This document shows, in pieces, positions 16,401-24,502 of a DNA stretch of 64,000 nt. Under the pieces are notes generated by a model. The model made no database searches and was not told where the DNA came from. It saw nothing but the letters and a program-made list of their open reading frames with translations. The DNA comes from Actinoallomurus iriomotensis (GTDB lineage: Bacteria; Actinomycetota; Actinomycetes; Streptosporangiales; Streptosporangiaceae), in NCBI RefSeq assembly GCF_030269445.1, contig NZ_BSTJ01000004.1, positions 620,001 through 684,000 of the forward strand, written 5' to 3'. Positions within the stretch are counted from its first letter, which is position 1; every line of letters begins with the position of its first letter. A program made the translations under genes and the position numbers.

Positions 16401-17237
16401 TCAGGGCGGCGCGAGGTGGTACGCGCGGGCGGCGGTGCCGCCGAAGACCGCCTCCCGGTCCTCGTCCGGCAGATCGCCGGTGAGGCCTTCCGCGGCGGCG
16501 ACGACCTCCGCGTACGAGGCGGCGAGCAGGCAGACGGGCCAGTCGGAGCCGAACATGACCCGGCGCGGGCCGAACGCCTCCAGCACCACTTCCGCGTACG
16601 GTGTCCAGGCCGCCCGCGGGGCCGCGGTCAGCATCCCGGACAGCTTGCAGAACGTCCCCGGCTCGGCGGCGAGGGCGCGAACCTCCGCCGCCCACGTACC
16701 GAACCCGCCGTCGGCGGGCCGGGGGACGGCCAGGTGGTCCAGCACGAACGTCAGCCCGGGGACGGCGCGCGCGGCGCGGACGGCGGCCGAGAGGTGGTGC
16801 GGCCGGATGAGCAGGTCGAAGACCAGGCCCGCGTCGCGTACGGCGGTGAGCCCGCGCAGTACGTCGGGCCGGCACAGCCAGAGCGGGTCGGCCTCGGTGT
16901 GCGCGGGATGACGGAGCCCGGCCAGGTGCTCGCCGCCGCGGGCGGCTCGCAGCTTCGCGAGGGCGTCGGCGACGCCGGGCGCGGTGAGGTCGGCCCAGCC
17001 CACGACGCCCGCGACGAGGTCCTCGCGGTGCGCGAGTTCGAGGAGTTCGAGGGTCTCCTCCACGACGCTCGCCGTCTGCACCACGACCGTCCCGGAGACG
17101 CCCGCCGCCCGTGCGGCCGGGCGGAGGTCGTCGACGGTGAAGTCGCGGCGGATCGCGGTCATCGACGGCCCCGCGATCCACGGCTGGTCGCGGAGGCCCA
17201 GGTCCCACACGTGGTGGTGGGCGTCGATCCGGGGCAT
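16401..17237 (-). CDS. Amidohydrolase, L-fuconolactonase-like
   Basis: The 278-residue TIM-barrel amidohydrolase starts MPRIDAHHHVWDL (metal-binding HxH) and has ADPLWLCRPDVLRGL, FVLDHLAVP and RVMFGSDWPVCLL (the late catalytic Asp). This is the subgroup of fuconolactonase and 2-pyrone-4,6-dicarboxylate lactonase. Here it most likely opens L-fucono-1,5-lactone to L-fuconate, because the aldo/keto reductase next to it is of the fucose dehydrogenase type. It ends 54 bases before GH95 and starts one base from the reductase stop. Confidence 0.85.
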   Translation of the reverse strand: MPRIDAHHHVWDLGLRDQPWIAGPSMTAIRRDFTVDDLRPAARAAGVSGTVVVQTASVVEETLELLELAHREDLVAGVVGWADLTAPGVADALAKLRAARGGEHLAGLRHPAHTEADPLWLCRPDVLRGLTAVRDAGLVFDLLIRPHHLSAAVRAARAVPGLTFVLDHLAVPRPADGGFGTWAAEVRALAAEPGTFCKLSGMLTAAPRAAWTPYAEVVLEAFGPRRVMFGSDWPVCLLAASYAEVVAAAEGLTGDLPDEDREAVFGGTAARAYHLAPP

Positions 17238-17238
17238 G

Positions 17239-18144
17239 TCAGAGCTCCTCGAGTTCGGCCCACAGCGGCTCGGGGACCGGCGGGGCCGTCGTCGCCGCGG
17301 ACACCTCCGCGGGGGTGCGGGCGCCGACGACCACTCCCGTCACGGCGGGATCCCGGAGCGGGTAGCGCACGGCCGCGGCGCTCAGCGGCACCCCGTACGC
17401 GGCGCATCGGCGGGCCATGGCCCGCGCCCGGTCCAGCACGGCCTCCCCGGCCGGGGCGTAGTCGAAGTGCGCGCCCGGCCGCGGGTCGGCCAGCACCCCG
17501 CTGTTGAACACGCCCGCGACGATCACCGCGACGCCCCGCTCCCGGCAGCGCGGCAGCAGGTCACGGGCCGCCTCACGGTCCAGCAGCGAGTAGCGGCCCG
17601 CCACCATGACGCAGTCCACGTCGGTCTCGGCCACGAAGCGCGACAACAGGTGGGTCTGGTTCATCCCCACCCCGATCGCCTTCACCGCGCCCTCGTCACG
17701 GAGCCGTTCCAGCGCCGGGTACGCCTCGCCGACCGCCTCGGCCCAGTAGTCGTCCGGGTCGTGGATGTACAGGAGGTCGAAGGCGTCCAGGCCGGTCCGT
17801 TCGAGGCTGCCGGCCAGGGAGCGGTAGACGCCGTCGCGGCTGTAGTCGCGGACCTGCGTCCCGTCCGGCCGCAGCAGCCGGCCGACCTTGCTGGAGACCA
17901 CGGCCTCGGCGCGCCGGGCCGGGGTGAGGAAGGCGCCGAGCCGGCGTTCGGCCAGCCCGGCCCCGTAGTGCGGCGCGGTGTCGAAGTAGCGGACGCCCGC
18001 GTCCCAGGCGGCCTGGAGGGTCGCCGCCGCCTGGTCCTCCCCCACCGCCTCGAACAGCCCGCCGATCGGCGCGGTGCCCAGCCCCAGCCGGCCGACGGTC
18101 AGGCCGCCGCGGCCGACGGGGCGGAGGTCCGGTGTTCCGTCCAT
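17239..18144 (-). CDS. Aldo/keto reductase, L-fucose (D-threo-aldose 1-) dehydrogenase type
   Basis: Roughly 301 residues with the AKR tetrad in place: FDTAPHYGAGLAERRLG (Asp and Tyr), VVSSKVGRLL (Lys) and FDLLYIHDPDDYW (His). The start GLGTAPIGGLFEAVGEDQA and the end VTGVVVGARTPAEV are characteristic of the D-threo-aldose 1-dehydrogenase subgroup that oxidises L-fucose to the lactone with NAD(P)+. The ATG at 18144 has GAGG upstream; a GTG at 18153 in the same frame is possible. It is flanked by the lactonase and the DUF4432 epimerase, forming an oxidative fucose pathway. Confidence 0.87.
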   Translation of the reverse strand: MDGTPDLRPVGRGGLTVGRLGLGTAPIGGLFEAVGEDQAAATLQAAWDAGVRYFDTAPHYGAGLAERRLGAFLTPARRAEAVVSSKVGRLLRPDGTQVRDYSRDGVYRSLAGSLERTGLDAFDLLYIHDPDDYWAEAVGEAYPALERLRDEGAVKAIGVGMNQTHLLSRFVAETDVDCVMVAGRYSLLDREAARDLLPRCRERGVAVIVAGVFNSGVLADPRPGAHFDYAPAGEAVLDRARAMARRCAAYGVPLSAAAVRYPLRDPAVTGVVVGARTPAEVSAATTAPPVPEPLWAELEEL

Positions 18145-18154
18145 CCCGGGCACC

Positions 18155-19252
18155 TCAGGAGAGACGGGCCTGGAGGGCGGCGATCTGCTCGGCGCCCTGG
18201 TGGACTCGGAAGCTCGTCCGGTACGTCCGGGACTCGCCCGGCCCGAGCCAGATCATGCTTCCGTCGTCGCGGGCCGCCGCGTCGCCGGCCACGTGGTGCG
18301 TCGACGGCTCCACGCCGACCGCGTAGTCGCCCGCGCGCAGGTTCAGCCACTGGAAGAAGCAGGGGAACTCCGCGGCCCGCCACTCGACGCTCACCGCGAG
18401 GCCGAGCCGGTCGTTGACGAGGGCGGCACCGGTCACCCCCTCCTCGTCGGAGGCGAGTTCGTGCTCGTACACCTGCTCGACGAAGCCCGGCAGCGGCGCC
18501 GGGAGGACGCGGTTGTCCACGCCCTGCTCGGCGACGCTGTCCGACCGCCACACCGTCTCGCGCACCGGCGCGAGGAACCGGCTGCCCTGGTCGAGCAGCG
18601 GCCAGCCGAGGTTGATGTGGTACAGGAACATGTGCGGGACCGGGTCGAACCCCGGGTTAGTCACGGTGTCGACCAGCCGGATCTCGTCTCCGCCCAGGTC
18701 GGCCTCGATGCGGCGCGTGAGCCGGAGGTTCTCGGCGAACACCGCGGCCTGCCGCACCTCGCCCTCGGCCCACAGCACGCAGCGGTCGCCGTCCCACCGC
18801 TCGCCGTAGCCGGTCAGCCGCGCGGGAATGTTGCCGACCCGGCCGTGCAGCCCGTGCCGTACCGTCGGCCGCGGCGGATACCGGTACGACGCCGAGCCCA
18901 CCTCACCGCCGAACAGCGTGTGGTCCAGCCCGCCCGTCACGGTCAGGCCGGAGAACGAGCGGAGCCAGGACAGCCCGTCCTCGTCCGCGTTCTCGTGCAG
19001 GCCGGGGTGACGGAAGCCGGTCCGTGACCGCCAGCCGAACGCCCGTCCGGCGTGCTCGGCCGCGCCGATGTCCATGCACCGGTCCACGAGCACGTCGAAC
19101 GCCAGCCCGCTGCCGGTGCGGAACTCCAGCGTCCGGATCCCGCGCTCCAGGCCGTCCCCGAGCGTCACCAGCCGGACACCACCGGCCGCCGCCACGTCAC
19201 CGGCCCGCGCGGCGAGCTCCCGCCGCCCGGTCTCTTTTCCGTACAGGTTCAT
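18155..19252 (-). CDS. DUF4432 / aldose 1-epimerase-like protein
   Basis: The 365-residue protein matches DUF4432, a galactose-mutarotase-fold family: GIRTLEFRTGSGLAFDVLVDRCMDIGAAEHAGRAFGW, GGLDHTLFGG, RHGLHGRVGNIPA, PHMFLYHINLGWPLLDQGSRF and FPCFFQWLNLRAGDYAVGVEPSTHHV (late catalytic Glu). It probably converts sugar anomers, here L-fucose, before oxidation. Its ATG lies about 20 bases from the hairpin that begins the IS200/IS605 element, so its ribosome binding region has been redefined by the insertion and it may now depend on read-through of the element. Confidence 0.8.
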   Translation of the reverse strand: MNLYGKETGRRELAARAGDVAAAGGVRLVTLGDGLERGIRTLEFRTGSGLAFDVLVDRCMDIGAAEHAGRAFGWRSRTGFRHPGLHENADEDGLSWLRSFSGLTVTGGLDHTLFGGEVGSASYRYPPRPTVRHGLHGRVGNIPARLTGYGERWDGDRCVLWAEGEVRQAAVFAENLRLTRRIEADLGGDEIRLVDTVTNPGFDPVPHMFLYHINLGWPLLDQGSRFLAPVRETVWRSDSVAEQGVDNRVLPAPLPGFVEQVYEHELASDEEGVTGAALVNDRLGLAVSVEWRAAEFPCFFQWLNLRAGDYAVGVEPSTHHVAGDAAARDDGSMIWLGPGESRTYRTSFRVHQGAEQIAALQARLS

Positions 19253-19271
19253 CGGCTGCGCGGCGTGAATA

Positions 19272-19291
19272 CCCCGGCCTTGCGGCCGGGG
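19272..19291. repeat. IS200/IS605 left-end hairpin
   Basis: A perfect 8-base stem with a TTGC loop, 54 bases before the tnpB start codon. Single-strand transposases recognise such subterminal hairpins. Confidence 0.7.
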
Positions 19292-19344
19292 AGGGAACGC
19301 CGCTCCCTCCTCGAAATGTCGGTGGTGGTGGTTAGCGTCGTGGC

Positions 19345-20104
19345 ATGCGATTTCGGCTTCAGCCCGCGCCCGCCTAGGAGGCGGCGTTGCTGGAGCACTG
19401 CGCGCACGCCCGATATGTGTGGAATCTCGCGTGTGAGCAGCACCTGCACTGGCGGCCGGGGCGGGTGAGTGCGCCGGGGCATGCCGAACAGTGTCGGCAG
19501 CTGACCGAGGCCAGGAGAGATCGCGGTGATCCCGCCACCGATCGACGGGCCGGGGACCGGTGCGGTCGTCGGTGTAGACCGTGGCGTGGCCGTCTCGGCC
19601 GCCCTGTCCACCGGTGAGCCGTCCTCGGTGCCCGGCCTGCGCGAGACCGAGGCCGAACGCCAGGGGCGGCTGCAACGCCGGCTGGCACGCGCCGCACAGG
19701 GGTCGAATCGGCGCAAGCGCGCCAAGATCGCGATCGCCCGGTTGAAAGCCCGCCAAACCAACCGGCGCAAAGACTGGGTGGAGAAGACCTCCACCGATCT
19801 GGCCCGCCGCTTCGACCTCATCCGCCTCGAAGATTTGAAAATCGGCGACATGGTCCGTTCCGCACGCGGCACCATCGCCGCACCGGGCGTGAACGTGCGG
19901 GCCAAAGCCGGACTCAACCGCTCCATCCACGCAGCCGGATGGGGCCGGCTGGCGACCCGGCTGGAGCACGAAGCCGCTTGCGGGCATACCGATCACGCGG
20001 ACGTGAACGCGGCCAAGAACATCGCGGCAGGACGTGCCGTGACGTGCCTGCCCCGACCAACCGACCCCGACCGACCTCCCCTGCGGGGAGCCCTCCAGCC
20101 GTGA
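19345..20104 (+). pseudogene. tnpB: tnpB pseudogene (RNA-guided nuclease, RuvC type)
   Basis: The N-terminus MRFRLQPAPA is stopped by TAG at 19375 where family members have Gln. The frame continues as EAALLEHCAHARYVWNLACEQH and AEQCRQLTEAR. A deletion and frameshift near 19515 then remove about 100 residues, and the frame at 19526-20104 resumes at the RuvC region. That part keeps all three catalytic acids: Asp in VVGVDRGV, Glu in IRLEDLKIGDM and Asp in HADVNAAKN. The zinc-finger region is also shortened (EHEAACGHTDHADVN). As read, no full-length TnpB can be made, but a 192-residue RuvC fragment could be. Confidence 0.8.
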
Positions 20105-20200
20105 GGCGTGGCCATAAACCGCGAACCTCAACCTGCTCTCTCCTCTGTGTAGTGATCGATCGGGTTGGAATCCCCCGCCTTCAGGCAGGGGAGGACGTCA
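20045..20200 (+). ncRNA. Putative omega (guide) RNA at the right end of the IS200/IS605 element
   Basis: TnpB guide RNAs start within the 3' part of tnpB and end at the right end of the element. Here the 3' region contains a CTCCCC-TGC-GGGGAG hairpin near 20080 and the conserved terminal hairpin CCCCCGCC-TTCA-GGCAGGGG, then GACGTCAA. The next bases (from about 20201, in the SDR gene end) would serve as guide. Expression is not shown; this is from family knowledge. Confidence 0.45.
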
Positions 20201-20938
20201 AGTCATCACCCAGCCGCCGTTGACCTCGATCGTCTGGCCGGTCACGAACGACGCGTCCGGGCCGGCCAGGAAGGCCACGACGGACGCGAGTTCCTCGGAC
20301 CTGCCGCGCCGTTGCAGCGCCTGCCGTTCCAGCACGAACCGGGTGTAGGCCTCCGGGTCCGGGTGGATCTCCTCCGCGGCGGTCGGGAAGGCGCCCGGCG
20401 AGACCGCGTTGACGCGGATGTCGTGGGGCCCGAGCTCGCGGGCGAGCGCACGGGTCAGGGCGGTCACCGCGCCCTTGGTCGCGACGTAGGCGGCGAGGTT
20501 CGCCCACCCGCCGTGCATGGTGATGGACGCGATGTTGACGATCGCGCCGCCGCCGCGCTCGGCCATCCGCCGGGCCGTGGCCTGGGCGGCGACCCAGTAC
20601 GCGCGCTGGTTGACCGCCTGCACGTCGTCGTACTCGGCGAGCGGCACCTCCAGGAACGGCCGGCTGGGATAGACGGCCGCGTTGTTGACGAGGATCCCCA
20701 CCGGGCCGAGCCCGGCGGCGGCCGCCGTCACCGCCGTCTCGATCGCCGCCGCGTCGCGCAGGTCGACGGTCAGCGGCAGGACGGTGCCGCCCGCGCCCTC
20801 GATGAGACGCACGGTCTCGGTGAGCGAGGACTCGTCGACGTCGAGGGCGGCCACCGGGTGTCCGTCGGTGGCCAGGCGCAGCGCCGTGGCACGGCCGAGG
20901 GCCCCGCCCGCACCGGTAACAAGGGCACTGGTGGTCAT
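20198..20938 (-). CDS. SDR-family dehydrogenase (2-keto-3-deoxy-L-fuconate dehydrogenase-like)
   Basis: Classical short-chain dehydrogenase of about 246 residues: ALVTGAGGALGRATAL (TGxxxGxG cofactor loop), LVNNAAVYPSRPF (NNAG), VNIASITMHGGWANLAAYVATKGAV (Ser, Tyr, Lys triad) and FVTGQTIEVNGGW at the end. In an oxidative fucose operon this class oxidises 2-keto-3-deoxy-L-fuconate; the substrate is inferred from context. The ATG at 20938 has GGAG six bases upstream; an ATG at 20944 is too close to it. Its stop codon lies in the conserved last bases of the TnpB element. Confidence 0.82.
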   Translation of the reverse strand: MTTSALVTGAGGALGRATALRLATDGHPVAALDVDESSLTETVRLIEGAGGTVLPLTVDLRDAAAIETAVTAAAAGLGPVGILVNNAAVYPSRPFLEVPLAEYDDVQAVNQRAYWVAAQATARRMAERGGGAIVNIASITMHGGWANLAAYVATKGAVTALTRALARELGPHDIRVNAVSPGAFPTAAEEIHPDPEAYTRFVLERQALQRRGRSEELASVVAFLAGPDASFVTGQTIEVNGGWVMT

Positions 20939-22089
20939 GGGCATCTCCAGGAGCGGTAGAGAGTGTCGAGGTCACGAAGAAGGCTTCGGGGCCGTACGCG
21001 GCCGGCGATCCCGTCGCGGAGCAGGCGCGACGCGGCGTCCTGGAACGGGACGTAGCCGGCGCCCGTCGGCCGCACCCAGGCCGCCTCGACGGTGGCGAGG
21101 GTGGCGCGGTAGAACCCGCCGCTCAGCGCGCTCGCCTCGGCGTCGGTCCAGGTGGAGCGGGCCGCCGGCTGCCCGCCGGCGGCCGGGTACAGGTCGCGCT
21201 GCACCGCCGGGGAGCAGAGGCGGCGCAGATGGTCGCGGATCGCGTCGCGCACCGCGGGGTCGGCCGCGCGCGGGCGTGAGACGGCCAGCCCGGTGCCGCC
21301 GAGGACGCTGCCCGGCCGCCCGCCCGGCTCCCACGCCGGCGCGTCGGCGTACCGCAGGCCGCCGGCGTAGGTCACGTAGCCGTCGACGAGCGGGCAGTAC
21401 GCCGGGCCGTCGCCGGCCGCGATCGCCTCCAGGACGCCGACCGGACCGCGCCGCCAGACCTCGGAGCCGCAGCGCGAGACCAGTTCGGCCATGGTGTCCA
21501 GCGCGGCCTCGCCCGCGTCCGGCGGGACGACGGTGCCCTCGTACCGGCAGGGCGGGGCGCCCTGGGCCACGCAGAGCGCGCAGAAGGTCAGGAAGGCGTG
21601 GGGCCCGCCGAGGCACAGGGTCACCGGGTACGAGCGGGCCAGTTCCCGCACCTCCGCCCAGGTGCCGGGCAGCGCGGCCGCGAGGTCCCGCCGGGCGGCG
21701 GCGACCTGGGCCGCGGCGTCGACCGGCAACGCCCACGGGCGGCCGTCGATCACGTGGCTGTCGTAGGAGGCGCCGACCGAGCCGTCCCGCCACGCGGCCA
21801 GCTCCGCCTCGTCGAACATCTCGTCCAGGGGCAGCAGGCAGCCGTCGGCGACGGCCGTGCCGAGGACCGCGTGATCGACGACGAGGACGTCGTGGCCGGG
21901 CGTGAGGGCCGCCAGGGAACCCGACTCGAGGTCCTCGATCGGGCGGCGGTCCCAGCGCAGCGGGTGGCGTACGGGCTCGTAGGGGTACGGGCCGCGCGGG
22001 CCCGACCGGTCGTCCAGGCGCGCCAGCGTGTCCAGCGGCGCGTACCCTCGCGGATGATCCCAGGTCATGCCGCGCAGTTCGGCGGTCAT
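20935..22089 (-). CDS. Extracellular-solute-binding-protein-like protein without signal peptide
   Basis: The 384-residue protein resembles family 1 solute-binding proteins (MalE-like): HDVLVVDHAVLGTAVADGCLLPLDEMFDEAELAAW, YDSHVIDGRPWALPVDAAAQV, a hinge region PGTWAEVRELARSYPVTLCLGGPHAF, and a C-terminal helix with WTDAEASALSGGFYRATLATVEAAWVRP. Such proteins are normally lipoproteins, but this one starts MTAELRGMTWDHPRGY with no signal or lipobox. It overlaps both neighbours (ATGA with the hydrolase upstream, 4 bases with the SDR), so it belongs to the catabolic operon. It may be a cytosolic sugar sensor or carrier; the role is unknown. Confidence 0.7.
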   Translation of the reverse strand: MTAELRGMTWDHPRGYAPLDTLARLDDRSGPRGPYPYEPVRHPLRWDRRPIEDLESGSLAALTPGHDVLVVDHAVLGTAVADGCLLPLDEMFDEAELAAWRDGSVGASYDSHVIDGRPWALPVDAAAQVAAARRDLAAALPGTWAEVRELARSYPVTLCLGGPHAFLTFCALCVAQGAPPCRYEGTVVPPDAGEAALDTMAELVSRCGSEVWRRGPVGVLEAIAAGDGPAYCPLVDGYVTYAGGLRYADAPAWEPGGRPGSVLGGTGLAVSRPRAADPAVRDAIRDHLRRLCSPAVQRDLYPAAGGQPAARSTWTDAEASALSGGFYRATLATVEAAWVRPTGAGYVPFQDAASRLLRDGIAGRVRPRSLLRDLDTLYRSWRCP

Positions 22090-23204
22090 CCGGTCAGCCA
22101 CCGGCGTAGGTGGTCGATCGCGGACTCCTGCAGGGCGCGGTCGAACCGGTGCGGGCCCGGCACGAACTCGCCCACGTACGCCTCGGCCGCGCCCGCCCGG
22201 CGGTAGTGCCCGGCGAGCCGCCGGTGGGCGGCCTCCATCCCCGCGAGGGGGAACAACCGGTCGTCGCGCAGGTACTGCACCAGCAGCGGGGACGGCGCGC
22301 GGGCGGCGGCCAGGTCGGGCCAGTCGCCGGCCCGCCGCAGGTCCGGCGGGAAGAACATCCAGGTGTGCCCGGCGACGTGCCGGTCGAGCAGCGCTCCGTG
22401 CGTGCTCATCATCCCGGTCACGACCGCCGCGCCCACGTGCGGGCTCGTCGCCTGGAGCAGCGCCGACCGGCACCCTCCGCCGGAGAAGCCGACGCAGCCG
22501 ATCGGCCCGTCGCCGACGTCCGGCCGGGCCAGGAGATACGCGGCGGCGATCCGGTCCTCGTACACGGCGACGCCGGCCAGGCTCAGGCCGAGCACCGCGC
22601 AGTGCTTGGCGACCACGTGCTCGTGCCGCGCGGCGAGGCGGTTGTACGAGCGAAGATCCGCCGGATCGCCGTCGGCGGGCTCGGCCGCGATCCACTCACC
22701 GTCCGGTGCGGGGTCGATCATGTGCTCGGCGGGGAACCGGCGGCTCCCCCACAGGAAGACGTCGGGGACCAGGACCGTGAAGCCGGCGCGGGCGACGGCG
22801 TCGGCGAACGGACGGCCGCCGTAGAACTCCCGCCGCAGGCCCGCGACACCGGGGACCTCGCCGTCCGGGCCGTCCGCGATCTTCTCCTTGCCGTGGTACT
22901 TGAAGGCGTCGTGGCCGTGCAGCGCGAGGACGCCCGGCAGCGGCCCGCGCGCCCCGGACGGGCGCAGCAGCCACGCGTGCGTCCGCGGGCCGTACCCGGC
23001 CGACCAGGACACCTCTTCGCCGTCGATCCCGTCCCTGGACCAGCGGCGTTCCACTCTTGGCGCGATCGGGGCCTCGTCGCGGTCGGCGCCGACGATCCGG
23101 CGCGCCGCGGCCATGTCGAGGCGGCCGTCGCCCGGCGGGGCGAGGACGGCCGCGGCCTCGGCGAGATCGCCGAACGCGCCGAGGCCCGCGTCGCTGTCGG
23201 TCAC
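22086..23204 (-). CDS. Alpha/beta hydrolase (acetyl-xylan-esterase / dienelactone-hydrolase-like)
   Basis: The 372-residue protein has an alpha/beta-hydrolase core: GPLPGVLALHGHDAFKYHGKEK (oxyanion region), FTVLVPDVFLWGSRRFP, the nucleophile elbow IGCVGFSGGGCRSAL, and the late acid and base in PLLVQYLRDDRLFPLAGM and FVPGPHRFDRALQ. The N-terminal 90 residues resemble family 7 carbohydrate esterase-like cytosolic deacetylases. It lacks a signal peptide, so it probably removes acetyl groups from imported oligosaccharides or opens a lactone. It overlaps the next gene by four bases. Confidence 0.75.
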   Translation of the reverse strand: MTDSDAGLGAFGDLAEAAAVLAPPGDGRLDMAAARRIVGADRDEAPIAPRVERRWSRDGIDGEEVSWSAGYGPRTHAWLLRPSGARGPLPGVLALHGHDAFKYHGKEKIADGPDGEVPGVAGLRREFYGGRPFADAVARAGFTVLVPDVFLWGSRRFPAEHMIDPAPDGEWIAAEPADGDPADLRSYNRLAARHEHVVAKHCAVLGLSLAGVAVYEDRIAAAYLLARPDVGDGPIGCVGFSGGGCRSALLQATSPHVGAAVVTGMMSTHGALLDRHVAGHTWMFFPPDLRRAGDWPDLAAARAPSPLLVQYLRDDRLFPLAGMEAAHRRLAGHYRRAGAAEAYVGEFVPGPHRFDRALQESAIDHLRRWLTG

Positions 23205-24437
23205 CTACTCTCCGTCCGTCCCGTGCCGGTCGCAGCGCAGCAGGCCCAGGTCGACCGAGTCGGCGATGGCCTGGTATCCGGCGTCGCTGAGGTGCAGGTG
23301 GTCGCCCGAGTCGTCCGCGGGAAGCAGCCGCGTCGGGTCGTCCGGGTCGCGGGTCGCCCGGTCGTAGTCGACCACCCCGTCGAACACTCCGCTCGTGCGG
23401 ATGAACGCGTTCACCTCCTGGCGGACGGCCTCGTTACGGTCGCCCTCGTAGACCGACCCGCCGAACGGCGTGATGGTCGCGCCGATGAGGCAGCGGCCCG
23501 CGGCATGGGCCTTCGCGACCATGTCCCGGTAGCCGGCGATCAGCGCGTCCGCCGAGGCTCCGCCCGTGCCTATGTCGTTGACCCCCTCGAAGAGGATCAC
23601 GGTCCGTACGCCGGGCTTGGTCAGGACGTCCTGGACCAGCCTCGTCCGCCCGCTGCGGCCGACACCGTCCTTGAGGACCTGGTTGGCCGAGATCCCCTCG
23701 TTGGTCACGGCGAGCCGCCGCGCGGGCGACAGCGCGCGCATCCGGTCGGCGAGGAGGTCGGGCCACCGGTGGTTCGCGTTCTGGGTGGAGCCGACGCCCG
23801 AGGTGATCGAGTCACCGAGGGCGGCGACCGTCGAGACGGTCCTCGGCGCGGTCACGACGACGGCGTCCAGCCAGAACCACACGGCCGACTGCGTCGGGAA
23901 CGACGTGCCCGACTCCTCGGCGGCGTGGTCGCCCGTCGTGGACTTGTAGGTGTACTGCATGGTGCGGTTGTGCGCGGTCAGCTTCCCGCTGGTGCCCTGG
24001 AGGTACAGGCTCACCTCCAGGTCGCTCCCGTCCGGCACCCGGCCCGGAAGCGGGTCGCTGAACGCTACGGCGCCCGCCGGGACCGTCACCGACGACCGCC
24101 CGCCGAAGCTCAGGCGGCGGTTGGACCCGGGCACGAGTTCCGGCCCCGACCGCCGGCGGCCGACGTACGCGGCGCCGAACGTCACCGGCTGGTCGCCCAT
24201 GACGTTCGACAGCCGGATCCGCAGGCCGGTGCCGCCGCGGCTGATGTGCACGGGGTTCCGCACGGTCATCTCGGTGAGGGTGCCGCCGGTGGTGTCGTCG
24301 GCGGCGGCCCAGGTGGACACCTCGTTCGCGCGCCCGCCGGCGGCGTGGGCCGGCGCACCGGCCAGACCGGTGGCGAGCGCCGTGAACACCACGCCCGTGG
24401 CCATGCCGAACCGGCGCGTTCTTTTCTTCGAGATCAA
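23205..24437 (-). CDS. Secreted SGNH/GDSL-family esterase
   Basis: Ten residues after the TTG start, a signal peptide is visible (MATGVVFTALATGLAGAPAHAA). The mature protein has an N-terminal jelly-roll-like region (VRNPVHISRGGTGLRIRLSNVMG) and a SGNH hydrolase domain with the blocks VAALGDSITSGVGS (Ser), EGVNDIG (Gly/Asn) and DHLHLSDAGYQAIA (Asp-His pair). Such enzymes deacetylate pectins such as rhamnogalacturonan or act on other acyl sugars, fitting the GH28/GH95 neighbourhood. The TTG start is supported by GGAG five bases upstream. Confidence 0.85.
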   Translation of the reverse strand: MISKKRTRRFGMATGVVFTALATGLAGAPAHAAGGRANEVSTWAAADDTTGGTLTEMTVRNPVHISRGGTGLRIRLSNVMGDQPVTFGAAYVGRRRSGPELVPGSNRRLSFGGRSSVTVPAGAVAFSDPLPGRVPDGSDLEVSLYLQGTSGKLTAHNRTMQYTYKSTTGDHAAEESGTSFPTQSAVWFWLDAVVVTAPRTVSTVAALGDSITSGVGSTQNANHRWPDLLADRMRALSPARRLAVTNEGISANQVLKDGVGRSGRTRLVQDVLTKPGVRTVILFEGVNDIGTGGASADALIAGYRDMVAKAHAAGRCLIGATITPFGGSVYEGDRNEAVRQEVNAFIRTSGVFDGVVDYDRATRDPDDPTRLLPADDSGDHLHLSDAGYQAIADSVDLGLLRCDRHGTDGE

Positions 24438-24461
24438 CGTCGCTCCTCGACGTCCTGGCGC

Positions 24462-24488
24462 GGGGCGGGCCCCGTACGGGCCCGCCCC
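24462..24488 (-). terminator. GC-rich stem-loop between beta-helix and esterase genes
   Basis: GGGGCGGGCCC (24462-24472) pairs perfectly with GGGCCCGCCCC (24478-24488) around a 5-base loop. It lies 14 bases after the stop of the beta-helix gene and before the start of the esterase gene. It could partially terminate or stabilise the operon mRNA. Confidence 0.6.
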
Positions 24489-24502
24489 GGCGCGTCGGCG
24501 GC

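Larger units (their letters stand above)
19262..20200 (+). mobile_element. Degenerate IS200/IS605-family (IS1341-like, TnpB-only) element
   Basis: The element is bounded on the left by a hairpin (CCCCGGCC-TTGC-GGCCGGGG, 19272-19291) and on the right by the hairpin CCCCCGCC-TTCA-GGCAGGGG followed by GAGGACGTCAA (20172-20201), the characteristic right-end structure. Inside is a broken tnpB; no TnpA transposase is present. It sits inside the minus-strand sugar operon, between the DUF4432 and SDR genes, in the opposite orientation to them. The limits are inferred from the end hairpins. Confidence 0.8.

Noticed and set aside
14796-17507. Very long + strand open frame (903 codons) opposite GH95 and the lactonase gene
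   Set aside because: It is the antisense frame of strongly GC3-biased genes; Arg/Gly/Val/His-rich with no motif. The minus strand has well-recognised GH95 and amidohydrolase motifs.
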